Assembly (NCBI RefSeq): GCF_002009175.1
Contig: NZ_CP018047.1
Span: 2,604,001 to 2,668,000, forward strand
Direction of reading: 5' to 3'
DNA from: Streptomyces niveus
Lineage (GTDB): Bacteria > Actinomycetota > Actinomycetes > Streptomycetales > Streptomycetaceae
Length of the DNA stretch: 64,000 nucleotides
Shown: positions 1 to 7,939 of the stretch, piece by piece
Position numbering within the stretch: position 1 is the first letter of the stretch
How the letters are laid out: every line of letters begins with the position of its first letter
Position numbers and translations under genes: made by a program
The notes under the pieces: model-generated
Told to the model about the DNA's origin: nothing
The model's database searches: none
The model's input: only the letters and a program-made list of their open reading frames with translations

Positions 1-93
1 CTCAGGTGCAGTGGCGTTGTCAGACGTCTCCATGGAGCGCACAATAGCCCGCTCCGCGCACCGCGTAAGGGCCTGGTCAGTGACTGCTCTCAT
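1..93 (-). CDS. 5' end of an unidentified protein (partial, runs off the window)
   Basis: An ATG at 93 on the minus strand opens 31 codons with no stop before the window edge, starting MRAVTDQALTRCAERAIVRS. A second in-frame ATG lies at codon 21. The piece is too short to show a domain, so no function is assigned. It is divergent from the helicase gene, with about 300 bases between them. The reading frame and Streptomyces-like third-position GC make a real gene plausible, but it cannot be confirmed from what is present. Confidence 0.4.
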   Translation of the reverse strand, partial: MRAVTDQALTRCAERAIVRSMETSDNATAPE

Positions 94-389
94 ACCGTTC
101 CGACGAATTCGTCCAACACACATGCGCGAATCCGGGGTACAGTGGTAATGCGCCTGCCGAGTATTCGGTGGGCCATCGCAGTGTTTGACCGGGAGATCTG
201 TCCCGGACAGGCCCCATGAGGATGCCCGGTCGGTGGCCCGATCGGCTCCGACCCCGACCGCCCTCCGCGCGGACCGTACGCACAGCTGCGTATGACCGCA
301 GATGAGGGGCCCCCTCAGCGGCACGAGCGCTCGAGCGACGGCAGTGGTCCCGCGCCATCCGGCCAATCCACGGCCGGCCGAGTACCCAG
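94..389. other. Divergent intergenic region and helicase 5' leader
   Basis: About 300 bases without a supported gene. It holds a small hairpin (CCGGGA, loop GATCTG, TCCCGG, about 188-205) just after a TTTGACC stretch that could be a -35 element, though no convincing -10 follows at the right distance. Overlapping short ORFs here have no ribosome sites and look like shadows. A promoter for the helicase must lie here, giving it a long leader if translation starts at 447. Confidence 0.4.
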
Positions 390-2360
390 GTGCGGTACGA
401 CCCCCAGCGTTCGCCTCGCGTCGCGTCTCACAGAAGAGGCAGCACCCTGACTACGACTTTCCGAGACCTCGGAATCCTCCCCGAGACAGCCGAAGCGCTT
501 GAAGCCGTCGGCATCGTGTCTCCGTTCCCCATCCAAGAGATGACCCTTCCGGTCGCGCTGTCCGGCAAGGACGTGATCGGCCAGGCCAAGACCGGCACCG
601 GCAAGACGCTCGGCTTCGGCCTGCCGCTCCTGGAGCGCGTCACCGTCCCCGCCGACGTCGAGGCGGGCCGGGCCGCCCCCGAGCTGCTGACCAACGCCCC
701 GCAGGCCCTCGTGGTCGTCCCCACCCGCGAGCTGTGCCAGCAGGTCACCAACGACCTCCAGACCGCCGGCAAGGTGCGCAACGTGCGCGTGCTGGCGATC
801 TACGGCGGTCGTGCCTACGAGCCGCAGGTCGAGGCCCTGAAGAAGGGCGTCGACGTGGTCGTCGGCACCCCCGGCCGGCTCCTCGACCTGGCGGGCCAGC
901 GCAAGCTCGACCTGTCACACGTGCGCGGACTCGTTCTCGACGAGGCCGACGAGATGCTCGACCTGGGCTTCCTGCCCGACGTCGAGCGGATCATCCAGCT
1001 GCTGCCGGCGAAGCGCCAGACGATGCTGTTCTCGGCCACCATGCCGGGCGCGGTCATCGGTCTCGCCCGCCGCTACATGTCGCAGCCGACGCACATCAGC
1101 GCGACGTCCCCGGACGACGCGGGCGCGACGGTCGCCAACACCACGCAGCGCGTCTACCGCGCCCACTCCATGGACAAGCCGGAGATGGTCGCGCGCATCC
1201 TCCAGGCCGAGGGCCGCGGGCTGGCGATGATCTTCTGCCGTACGAAGCGTACGGCCGCCGACATCGCCGACCAGCTCGCCCAGCGCGGCTTCGCCTCGGG
1301 CGCCGTCCACGGCGACCTTGGCCAGGGAGCGCGTGAGCAGGCGCTGCGGGCGTTCCGCAACGGCAAGGTGGACGTTCTGGTCTGCACCGACGTCGCCGCC
1401 CGCGGTATCGACGTCGAGGGCGTGACGCACGTCATCAACTACCAGTCGCCCGAGGAGGAGAAGACCTACCTCCACCGCATCGGCCGCACCGGCCGCGCGG
1501 GCGCGTCCGGCATCGCCGTGACGCTGGTCGACTGGGACGACATCCCCCGCTGGCAGCTGATCAACAAGGCGCTGGACCTGGGCTTCCCGGACCCGCCGGA
1601 GACGTACTCGACATCGCCGCACCTCTTCGAGGAGCTCAGCATCCCCGCGGGGACGAAGGGCATCCTGCCGCGTACCGACCGGACGCGTGCCGGTCTGTCC
1701 GCGGAGCAGGTCGAGGACCTCGGTGAGACGGGCGGCCGCGGTCGCAAGTCCGCCGGTCCGTCGTCGTCGGCGCGGGCGTCCGCCTCCGTGAAGGAGGAGC
1801 GTCCGGCACGTACGCGCACGCCCCGGCAGCGCCGCCGTACGCGCGGCGGGACTCCCCTGGAGGCCGGCGAGGCGCAGACGGTGACGACGACGGCTCCGGA
1901 GGCGACCGCGGCGGTCGACACCGCCGAGGGCGCCGACGGTACCGAGCCGCGCGTCCCGCGCCGTCGCCGGCGTACGCGCGTGAGCGTGCCCGCCGAGGCG
2001 GCCGACGCGGTCGCCACGACCGTGGCGCAGCCCGCGGCCGACGTGTTCGTCGAGCCGCTCGCCGAGCCGAAGGCCGACGCCGATGCCGAGGTGGCCACCA
2101 AGCCCCGCCGTCGCCGTACGCGCGCCGCCAAGCCCGCGGTCGAGGCCGTGGACACCGTCGAGACCGCGGCCGTGCCCGTGGTCACCGACAGCGACACCGA
2201 AACGAAGACCGAGACCAAGCCCCGGCGGCGTACGCGCGCCAAGGCCACGGTCGAGGCCGAGCCGGCGAAGGCCGCCGCGACGGAGGCCGACGCCCCCGCC
2301 GCCGAGGCCAAGCCGCGCCGCCGCCGTACGCGCGCGGCGGTCGCCCAGCCCGAGAGCTGA
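390..2360 (+). CDS. DEAD-box ATP-dependent RNA helicase with basic C-terminal tail
   Basis: This unwinds structured RNA using ATP, probably in ribosome assembly or mRNA turnover at low temperature (family knowledge). With the GTG at 390 as residue 1, the motifs are FPIQ (46-49, Q motif), AKTGTGKT (66-73, Walker A), PTREL (111-115), TPGR (160-163), DEAD (184-187), SAT (215-217), ARGID (337-341) and HRIGRTGR (362-369). From about residue 440 the protein becomes a disordered Ala/Glu-rich tail with five Arg-rich blocks of the type RRRRTRA, likely an RNA-binding extension. The start is uncertain: the GTG at 390 has no ribosome site, whereas a CTG at 447 in frame has AGAAGAGG seven bases before it and sits at the point where the conserved fold begins. 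An inverted-repeat terminator follows the stop. Confidence 0.93.
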   Translation: MRYDPQRSPRVASHRRGSTLTTTFRDLGILPETAEALEAVGIVSPFPIQEMTLPVALSGKDVIGQAKTGTGKTLGFGLPLLERVTVPADVEAGRAAPELLTNAPQALVVVPTRELCQQVTNDLQTAGKVRNVRVLAIYGGRAYEPQVEALKKGVDVVVGTPGRLLDLAGQRKLDLSHVRGLVLDEADEMLDLGFLPDVERIIQLLPAKRQTMLFSATMPGAVIGLARRYMSQPTHISATSPDDAGATVANTTQRVYRAHSMDKPEMVARILQAEGRGLAMIFCRTKRTAADIADQLAQRGFASGAVHGDLGQGAREQALRAFRNGKVDVLVCTDVAARGIDVEGVTHVINYQSPEEEKTYLHRIGRTGRAGASGIAVTLVDWDDIPRWQLINKALDLGFPDPPETYSTSPHLFEELSIPAGTKGILPRTDRTRAGLSAEQVEDLGETGGRGRKSAGPSSSARASASVKEERPARTRTPRQRRRTRGGTPLEAGEAQTVTTTAPEATAAVDTAEGADGTEPRVPRRRRRTRVSVPAEAADAVATTVAQPAADVFVEPLAEPKADADAEVATKPRRRRTRAAKPAVEAVDTVETAAVPVVTDSDTETKTETKPRRRTRAKATVEAEPAKAAATEADAPAAEAKPRRRRTRAAVAQPES

Positions 2361-2372
2361 CACAGCGCACAC

Positions 2373-2407
2373 GATGGCCCGGTCCCCTCAGGGGGTGCCG
2401 GGCCATC
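2373..2407 (+). terminator. Terminator after the helicase gene
   Basis: A perfect 10-bp stem, GATGGCCCGG pairing with CCGGGCCATC, spans 2373-2382 and 2398-2407 with a 15-base loop, starting 13 bases after the stop. There is no U-run, as is usual in Streptomyces. Confidence 0.7.
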
Positions 2408-2482
2408 GGTGTGTCCGCCCGCCTCGGTAGGAGGGCGCTCCAGGCGCCCCGGCCGGGTGAGGCGGCAATGGGCACGGGGTCT

Positions 2483-2488
2483 TACTCT
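2483..2488 (+). promoter_or_regulatory. -10 box TACTCT of a leaderless promoter
   Basis: TACTCT fits TANNNT and ends six bases before the ATG at 2495, so transcription would begin at or next to the start codon. No ribosome site precedes that ATG. No clear -35 is seen. Confidence 0.5.
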
Positions 2489-2494
2489 CGTCGC

Positions 2495-3361
2495 ATGAGC
2501 CGGCCGCCCACGTTCACTCCCCCGCCCTGTGCCCGCGCGCTCCAGCTGTCGACCGGGCGCGGGCCCTTCGCCGTACTCGACGCGCGCCCCGAGGGGACGC
2601 CGCGGGGCACCGCGCTCCTGCTGCCCGGATACACCGGCAGCAAGGAGGACTTCATCGCGATGCTGGAACCGCTCACCGCGGCCGGCTACCGCGTCGTCGC
2701 CGTGGACGGCCGCGGGCAGTACGAGTCCAAGGGCCCCGACTCCCAAGAGGCCTACGCCCAGGAGGAGTTGGCGGCGGATGTACTGGCACAGGCGGCGGCG
2801 GCCGGCGCCCCGGTCCATCTCGTGGGGCACTCGCTGGGCGGGCAGATCGCCCGCGCCGCCGTCCTGAGGGACCCGGAGCCGTTCCTGACGCTGACGCTGA
2901 TCTCGTCGGGCCCCGCCCGCATCGCGCCCTCCCAGCAGGAGCGGGTACGGCTGCTGAGCGAGGCCCTGGAACTCACGCACATGGACATGGAGCAGGTCTG
3001 GGCGGGCATCCGCGCGATGGACCCACCTGAGGAGACGGATATCGACGGGGCCAGCGCGGATCTGCACCGTCGCTGGATCGGCCACAACCCGGCCCAACTG
3101 CTCGCCACGGGGCGGCAGTTGACGGTGGAGCCGGACCGGGTCGCCGAGCTGGCGGCCGTACCCGACCTGCCCGTCCATGTGATGTCGGGCGAGCGGGACG
3201 ACACCTGGCCGGTGCCGTTGCTCGACGACATGGCGCGGCGGCTGGGCGCGCGCAGGACCGTGATCGAGAGCGCCGAACACTCGCCGAACACCGATCAGCC
3301 GCTCCGTACGGCCGCCGCGCTCGGCGCGTTCTGGGCCGAGGCAGGCCGGCAACGGGGCTGA
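2495..3361 (+). CDS. Alpha/beta hydrolase
   Basis: A 288-residue serine hydrolase of the alpha/beta fold. The nucleophile elbow GHSLGG puts the catalytic Ser at about 113. LLLPGYTGSKEDF near residues 41-53 supplies the oxyanion-hole strand. A late GERDDTWP carries the probable acid, and SAEHSPNTDQP the catalytic His. The substrate cannot be told from sequence. An upstream GTG at 2411 is in frame, but that stretch overlaps terminator-proximal DNA and has no ribosome site; the ATG at 2495 follows a TANNNT box by six bases and is preferred as a leaderless start. The gene converges on the NYN gene with 26 bases between their stops. Confidence 0.88.
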   Translation: MSRPPTFTPPPCARALQLSTGRGPFAVLDARPEGTPRGTALLLPGYTGSKEDFIAMLEPLTAAGYRVVAVDGRGQYESKGPDSQEAYAQEELAADVLAQAAAAGAPVHLVGHSLGGQIARAAVLRDPEPFLTLTLISSGPARIAPSQQERVRLLSEALELTHMDMEQVWAGIRAMDPPEETDIDGASADLHRRWIGHNPAQLLATGRQLTVEPDRVAELAAVPDLPVHVMSGERDDTWPVPLLDDMARRLGARRTVIESAEHSPNTDQPLRTAAALGAFWAEAGRQRG

Positions 3362-3387
3362 CGGGCCGGGTGGTTGGCGTCAGCCGC

Positions 3388-4299
3388 TCAGAACTGCGCC
3401 TGGAGGTGCTGCCAGAAGCCGTCGCGCAGTGCCCGCCGCAGCACCGCGTGCCCGCGCAGGGACCGCTGCAGCAGCTTCTCCGCCTCGATCAGCAGGTCCT
3501 GGTCGACCGGCCCCGGCAGATACGGATGGCCGGGCAGCAGCTCGGCCATCGCCACCCGCCCCCGCCCCACCAGCCAGGTCGCCGCGATCTGCGCGCCGAT
3601 GAAGCGCACCTGTTCGCGCGAGGGCGGCGGATCGCCCTCGTTCTCGTACGTCGTGACCGGCCGCCGCGTCACGTACGGCTGCCAGAATTCGAGGTCGAAG
3701 GTGCGCTGGCTGTCGACCTCCCACAGCAGCGGCTCGGCCTGGTTGCGCCCGTCACCGGCCTCGATGCCCCAGAGGTGGACGCGCGCGCCGTACCCCTGCG
3801 CGGCCTCGACGGCGGACACCAGGTCCTCGTCACCGCCCACGAGCGCGGCGTCGCTGATCGCGCGGTGTCTGGCGAGCGATTCGAGATCCGTGCGGATCAG
3901 TGAGTCGACGCCCTTCTGCTGGTTGTTCGCGTTGAGATTGCCGAGGCGGACCTTGACGTCGGGCAGTTCGGCGATGGACTGCTGCTCGGGCGTGTGGATA
4001 CGGCGCCGCGCGCCGTCGTACCAGTAGACGCGCAGCAGCCTGCTGTCCGCGAAGATCGTGCGTGCCTTGTCGATGAACGCCTCGATGAGCCCTTCGGCGT
4101 CGAGATCGAAGGCCCGGCGGTCCTCGGTTCCCGCCACCAGTAATCCCGCCGCAGCGTAGACGTAACCCGCGTCGACGAAAATGGCGTGGGTGGAAGGGGT
4201 CTTCGCGACCTCGGCCAGCATCCGCTGGAGCAGCTCGTTGGTGCGCTCCAGACGGGCGCCGACCTCGGCGATGTCGGGGTTGATCTCTGCCTCGCTCAT
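3388..4299 (-). CDS. NYN/PIN-like domain protein, probable RNase, with a TTA codon
   Basis: A 303-residue protein. After a short N-terminal helix (residues 12-33, heptad-like), a NYN/PIN-type fold starts with IFVDAGYVY (about 40-48), giving the first metal-binding Asp, followed by ALVGGDEDLV with the second acidic cluster. NYN proteins are PIN-fold ribonucleases that use acidic residues and Mg2+ (family knowledge); activity here is inferred. The ATG at 4299 has only a weak GGGCC upstream. Codon 53 is TTA (plus-strand 4141-4143), the rare Leu codon read by the bldA tRNA in Streptomyces, so translation may be limited to differentiation. I saw no other TTA in the large genes of the window. Confidence 0.85.
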   Translation of the reverse strand: MSEAEINPDIAEVGARLERTNELLQRMLAEVAKTPSTHAIFVDAGYVYAAAGLLVAGTEDRRAFDLDAEGLIEAFIDKARTIFADSRLLRVYWYDGARRRIHTPEQQSIAELPDVKVRLGNLNANNQQKGVDSLIRTDLESLARHRAISDAALVGGDEDLVSAVEAAQGYGARVHLWGIEAGDGRNQAEPLLWEVDSQRTFDLEFWQPYVTRRPVTTYENEGDPPPSREQVRFIGAQIAATWLVGRGRVAMAELLPGHPYLPGPVDQDLLIEAEKLLQRSLRGHAVLRRALRDGFWQHLQAQF

Positions 4300-4475
4300 A
4301 CGTGGCCCATTGTCCGTGGGCGCGGCTGTACCCGCCAGTAGTTAGCCGACTGAAAATTTTCCTTAGTGTAGGGAATGTTTGCAGAGGGCAAGGCGTTGTG
4401 GCCTTATGTAATCAACGACGGGCTTTCCGTCACACATAGTTCTCCTACGGAGGATCAGACGAAGGGAGAAGCGAC

Positions 4476-4628
4476 ATGCGCTTCGAGATCATGCGACTGA
4501 ACGATGCTGACGGCACCGCCGTGGACAGCACCGTTGTGGACGCCGCCTCCGTCAATCAGATCGTGCAGCAGGCCGCCTCAACAGGGCAGCGCCTCTATAT
4601 CCGACCGGCCGTCACCACGGCCTCGTAA
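4476..4628 (+). CDS. Conserved 50-residue Streptomyces protein of unknown function
   Basis: The ATG at 4476 has GAAGGGAGAA six bases before it and opens a 50-residue frame to TAA at 4626. It starts MRFEIMRLNDADGTAVDSTV and continues through a helical VNQIVQQAA segment to a short C-terminal strand. It is soluble, has no Cys and no signal peptide, and looks like a small alpha-beta unit. I recall near-identical small proteins in other Streptomyces genomes (memory, not searched). It is divergent from the NYN gene across about 175 AT-richer bases, and a bidirectional terminator follows. No function is known to me. Confidence 0.75.
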   Translation: MRFEIMRLNDADGTAVDSTVVDAASVNQIVQQAASTGQRLYIRPAVTTAS

Positions 4629-4670
4629 TTCCCGGATCCCTTGGATCCACTGATCGGCTCATGTCGAGAC

Positions 4671-4699
4671 GCCCCCGTACGGAGCATCCGTACGGGGGC
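4671..4699. terminator. Bidirectional terminator between the 50-residue gene and marC
   Basis: A perfect 12-bp stem GCCCCCGTACGG / CCGTACGGGGGC with a 5-base loop (AGCAT) lies between convergent genes. CTTTGGTTCC follows on the plus strand. Confidence 0.8.
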
Positions 4700-4725
4700 G
4701 CTTTGGTTCCGGGCGCCGTGGCACC

Positions 4726-5331
4726 TCACGCGCCTTGGACGACCTGGGTGATGCCGTTGATGATCTGCTGCACGGCGATGGCCGAGAGCATCATTCCGGC
4801 GAGCCGTGTCACCAGCACCACACCGCCGTCCTTGATGAGCCGGATGATCACCAGCGAGTAGCGCATCGTCAGCCAGAGGACTGCGTGCATCGCCACGATC
4901 GCCGCCCACACCGACACCTGCGCCGCCGCGCCTTCGGCGTGCTGCACGGCGAGGATCACGGAGACGATCGCGCCGGGGCCCGCCAGGAGCGGCATCCCGA
5001 GCGGTACGAGCGCGACGTTGACGTCCTTGGTCTGCTTGGGCTCGTCGGTCTTGCCGGTGAGCAGATCGAGCGCGATGAGCAGCAGGAGCAGCCCGCCCGC
5101 GATCATGAGCGCGGGGACGGAGACGTGCAGATAGTCGAGGATCTGCTGGCCGAGGATGCCGAAGACGGTGATGACACCGAAGGCGACGGCCACCGCCTGC
5201 CAGGCCATCCGGCGCTGGACCTTGGCGGGGCGCCCGGAGGTGAGGGCGAGGAAGATCGGCGTGATCCCGGGCGGGTCCATGATCACGAAGAGGGTCAGGA
5301 AGAGGGAGCCGAAAACGGCGGCGTCGAACAC
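4726..5331 (-). CDS. MarC family integral membrane protein
   Basis: A 201-residue membrane protein with six hydrophobic segments, starting with VFGSLFLTLFVIMDPPGITP. The DPPG in the first helix and the internally related second half with LGMPLLAGPGAI are typical of MarC/UPF0056 proteins. Once linked to antibiotic resistance, the family has no established transport substrate (family knowledge). The GTG at 5331 is preceded by GCAAGG. About 185 bases of G-rich sequence with GCGAGGTGCG-like repeats separate it from the PHP gene upstream, so the two may not share a transcript. Confidence 0.9.
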   Translation of the reverse strand: MFDAAVFGSLFLTLFVIMDPPGITPIFLALTSGRPAKVQRRMAWQAVAVAFGVITVFGILGQQILDYLHVSVPALMIAGGLLLLLIALDLLTGKTDEPKQTKDVNVALVPLGMPLLAGPGAIVSVILAVQHAEGAAAQVSVWAAIVAMHAVLWLTMRYSLVIIRLIKDGGVVLVTRLAGMMLSAIAVQQIINGITQVVQGA

Positions 5332-5516
5332 GGTGTGGCCTTGCGAGGAGTGGGTGGATGGAGCGCGGGGCCCGTGCGGGGTCCGGGACGCGGCACGAGG
5401 CGCGTACGACGGCGTACGCGGCCCGCTGCCGGGCCGTGGTGGGAGGGGTTACGAGGTGCGGCGGGGGTGCGAGGTGCGCGAGTGCGGGATGCGGGGCGCG
5501 AGGTTTCGGGGCGCGC

Positions 5517-6386
5517 TTACGCCTGTCCGCCCGTGCCGGGCACCGGGAACGCGCCCGAAGCGCGCCTGACGATCTCGCCGTAGATCTCCGGGTCGGTGCT
5601 GTAGTCCCCGAGCCGGACGGTCTTGCGGCTGCCGTGGTAGTCGCTGGAGCCCGTGGTGAGCAGGCCCAGCTCGGCGGCGAGTCCACGCAGCCGTGCGCGC
5701 GTGGGCTCGTCGTGGTTCATGTGGTCGACCTCGATGCCGTCGAGCCCCGCCTCGGCCAGCCGCGCGATCGCCGCCTCCGCCACGACCGCGCCCCGGGTCC
5801 GGGCCAGCGGATGCGCGATGACGGTGACACCGCCGGCGGCCTTGACCAGCCGGACCGCGTCGAAGGGGTCGAGTTCGTGCCGGGGCACGTGCACCCGTCC
5901 GTGGTCGGCGAGCCAGCGGGAGCCGAACGCCTCGTCGACCGAGCCCACGATGCCCAGTTCGACGAGCGCCGAGGCGATGTGCGGGCGGCCGATCGAGCCG
6001 TCCCCGGCGATCCGGGCGACCTGCTCCCAGGTGATCGGCGCGCCGAGTTCCTGGAGCTTGGCCACGATCGCCCGCGCGCGCGGCACCCGGTCGTCGCGCA
6101 CCAGCTCGCGCTCGCGCAGCAGTTGCGGCTCGTCGGCGTCGAAGAGGTACGCCAGCATGTGCAAGCTCACACCGTCGGTCCGGCAGGAGAGCTCGGCGCC
6201 GGTGACCAGCGTGAGTCCGCTGTCGAGATCGGCGAGGGTCTTGACGGCCTCGGCGTGGCCCCGGGTGGTGTCGTGATCGGTGAGCGCGACGACGTCGAGA
6301 CCGGCGGCAGCGGCGTTACGTACCAGCTCGGCCGGGGTGTCCGTGCCGTCCGACGCCGTGGAGTGGGTGTGCAGGTCGATGCGCAC
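5517..6386 (-). CDS. PHP-domain phosphoesterase (RNase AM / nucleotide bisphosphatase type)
   Basis: A 289-residue PHP enzyme. The metal site is visible as HTHSTASDG (residues 6-14), LTDHDT (36-41), a Glu in GAELSCR, IAHPLART, VDHMNHDEP and TTGSSDYHG near the C-terminus. The arrangement fits the TrpH/YciV group, which hydrolyses 3',5'-nucleotide bisphosphates and trims RNA 5' ends (family knowledge). The GTG at 6386 has CTGGAG eight bases upstream. It is followed on the same strand by marC and preceded by the DUF6758 gene. Confidence 0.9.
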   Translation of the reverse strand: MRIDLHTHSTASDGTDTPAELVRNAAAAGLDVVALTDHDTTRGHAEAVKTLADLDSGLTLVTGAELSCRTDGVSLHMLAYLFDADEPQLLRERELVRDDRVPRARAIVAKLQELGAPITWEQVARIAGDGSIGRPHIASALVELGIVGSVDEAFGSRWLADHGRVHVPRHELDPFDAVRLVKAAGGVTVIAHPLARTRGAVVAEAAIARLAEAGLDGIEVDHMNHDEPTRARLRGLAAELGLLTTGSSDYHGSRKTVRLGDYSTDPEIYGEIVRRASGAFPVPGTGGQA

Positions 6387-6497
6387 GACGCGTACTCCAG
6401 GGGCTCGGCCGGACAGGGGACGCTCCAGGATAACGGGCGTACCGGGCCCTCCCCGCCGCCCGGCCCCGGCCCTCCCGGCCTCCCGGCCGGCCTCCGG

Positions 6498-7136
6498 TCA
6501 GCTCAGCAGCCGCTGTGAGAGGGCCCCGCACGGCAGCAGATCCACCTCGGCGCCCGCGTCCCGCAGATCGGTCAGCACCAGCTCGTCGTACATCAGCAGC
6601 CCCGTCTGCTCCGGCCAGACGATCGCCCAGAGCCACAGCCCGAGCGCCTCGCCCGCGAAGACCGCGCGGTCGGGCGGGACACCGGGCACGTGCCAGAGCG
6701 GGGTGGGGCGGCCGGCGGCCAGCAGCTTGGCGTGCGGGGGTTTGTCGCCGCAGATGTGCGGCCCGGGGTCGGGTCCGTCGATCCCCGCGTAACGGGCCCC
6801 GAGTCCCACGCCGAGCTCCTCGGCGACCAGCAGCATCTCGCCCGTGCCACCGAGCGGGCCGGGCCCGGAGCAGGCCACGGCGGTGGCGCGGCCGCCGCTG
6901 CGGTCGTCGCCCGCGTACGCCACACCGGAGAAGAGCCAGCCGACGGGGAGCGGCCAGGGCATCCAGACGGGGACCCTGGCGCGGTTCACGACGACACCCA
7001 GGGCTTCGACACTGGGCGGTATCACCGGCTGCATCGGATGGACCGTGCCGTGTGTGTCGCACTGCCAGGAGTCGGCGAAGAGACCGGGCGCCCTGACCCG
7101 GCCACCGCACTTCGGGCAACCTGGTTCGCCCCTCAT
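6498..7136 (-). CDS. DUF6758-type protein with N-terminal zinc ribbon
   Basis: A 212-residue protein starting MRGEPGCPKCGGRVRAPGLF. CPKC plus a following CDTH gives a partial zinc-ribbon-like knuckle. The rest is a conserved actinobacterial domain rich in Trp, Pro and Gly with no signal peptide. I recall it as a Streptomyces family without assigned function. Two starts compete: the ATG at 7136 (GGAGGA 12 bases upstream) and a TTG at 7145 (only three bases after the same GGAGGA). The ATG gives the sequence I recall for the family. No catalytic motif was recognised. Confidence 0.75.
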   Translation of the reverse strand: MRGEPGCPKCGGRVRAPGLFADSWQCDTHGTVHPMQPVIPPSVEALGVVVNRARVPVWMPWPLPVGWLFSGVAYAGDDRSGGRATAVACSGPGPLGGTGEMLLVAEELGVGLGARYAGIDGPDPGPHICGDKPPHAKLLAAGRPTPLWHVPGVPPDRAVFAGEALGLWLWAIVWPEQTGLLMYDELVLTDLRDAGAEVDLLPCGALSQRLLS

Positions 7137-7300
7137 ATCGCCCAACGGTCCTCCGCGCCCGCCGCCCCGTCAAGGACGATCACCCGTCCGGCACAGAACC
7201 CTGGCAAATACCAGCGGCGTGTACGAGACGGGGAGTCCTCTCGGCGGCGTACGAGGTCCAGCGGCCGGGCGCGCTCCGGCGTACGCCCCACGGACCCGTC

Positions 7301-7927
7301 CTAGTCGAGCGGGACCGAGGCGCGCAGCGGATCGCGCAGATCCGTTCCGTGCGCCAGCCACCGCTCCTGGAGCGCCTGCGCGCCCTTGACCCGCTTCCAC
7401 GCGGCCTCGTTGGGCGTCATCGGGAGCAGCGGCAGGAACCGTACGGGTTCGAGCGGCGCGTCCAGCTCCAGATCGGCCACCAGCCCGCCGGACTCCGCGA
7501 CGAGTACGGAGCTGAAGGGCGCGCCCGGCCAGAGCGGTTCACCGACCTCCAGCGCCGCCCCCGGCGCCACGACCAGGCCCTCGACCTGGGGCGACGCGGC
7601 CAGTACGGCGAGGGGGCGCAGCACCTTGTCGGTGTCGGCGAGCCCGGCGCGTACCGACAGGACCAGCTCGGCGCGCGGGCCCCGTTGCGGATCGGCGACG
7701 ACGACCGTGGGGTCGGCCATCGGCCGCGCCGACATCCCCAGCGTCGCGTAGCGCACGACGGCGCCGCCGGAGCCCGGCGACTCCCCGGACCCGTCCCTGT
7801 CCCCCGCGTCGAGGAAGCGCAGCACCTCGACGCGGTCCGTGCCCACGAACGTCATCGCGGCGCGCGCGTCGGGCTCCCCGAGCGCCGTACGCAGCCGGGC
7901 CTCGACCAGAGAGAGAACTTCTGCCAT
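7301..7927 (-). CDS. Suppressor-of-fused (SUFU) domain protein
   Basis: A 208-residue protein matching the bacterial SUFU-like family, with the LVEARLRTALG N-terminus, an RYATLGMSARPM strand and a C-terminal LLPMTPNEAAWKRVKG helix. In animals SUFU controls Hedgehog signalling; bacterial members are often toxin-immunity proteins or of unknown role (family knowledge). No toxin gene is adjacent. The longer GTG start at 8044 would run into corA-leader DNA. The ATG at 7927 has TATGCT six bases before it, so a leaderless start is preferred. It is divergent from corA. Confidence 0.8.
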   Translation of the reverse strand: MAEVLSLVEARLRTALGEPDARAAMTFVGTDRVEVLRFLDAGDRDGSGESPGSGGAVVRYATLGMSARPMADPTVVVADPQRGPRAELVLSVRAGLADTDKVLRPLAVLAASPQVEGLVVAPGAALEVGEPLWPGAPFSSVLVAESGGLVADLELDAPLEPVRFLPLLPMTPNEAAWKRVKGAQALQERWLAHGTDLRDPLRASVPLD

Positions 7928-7933
7928 CCCGTG

Positions 7934-7939
7934 AGCATA
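7934..7939 (-). promoter_or_regulatory. -10 box TATGCT for the SUFU gene
   Basis: Reading on the minus strand, TATGCT is followed by CACGGG and then the ATG at 7927. This spacing sets the start codon at the transcription start. Confidence 0.5.

Noticed and set aside
915-2372. A 485-residue minus-strand frame opposite the helicase.
   Set aside because: It lies wholly antisense to a well-supported gene, has no ribosome site and is a by-product of high third-position GC.
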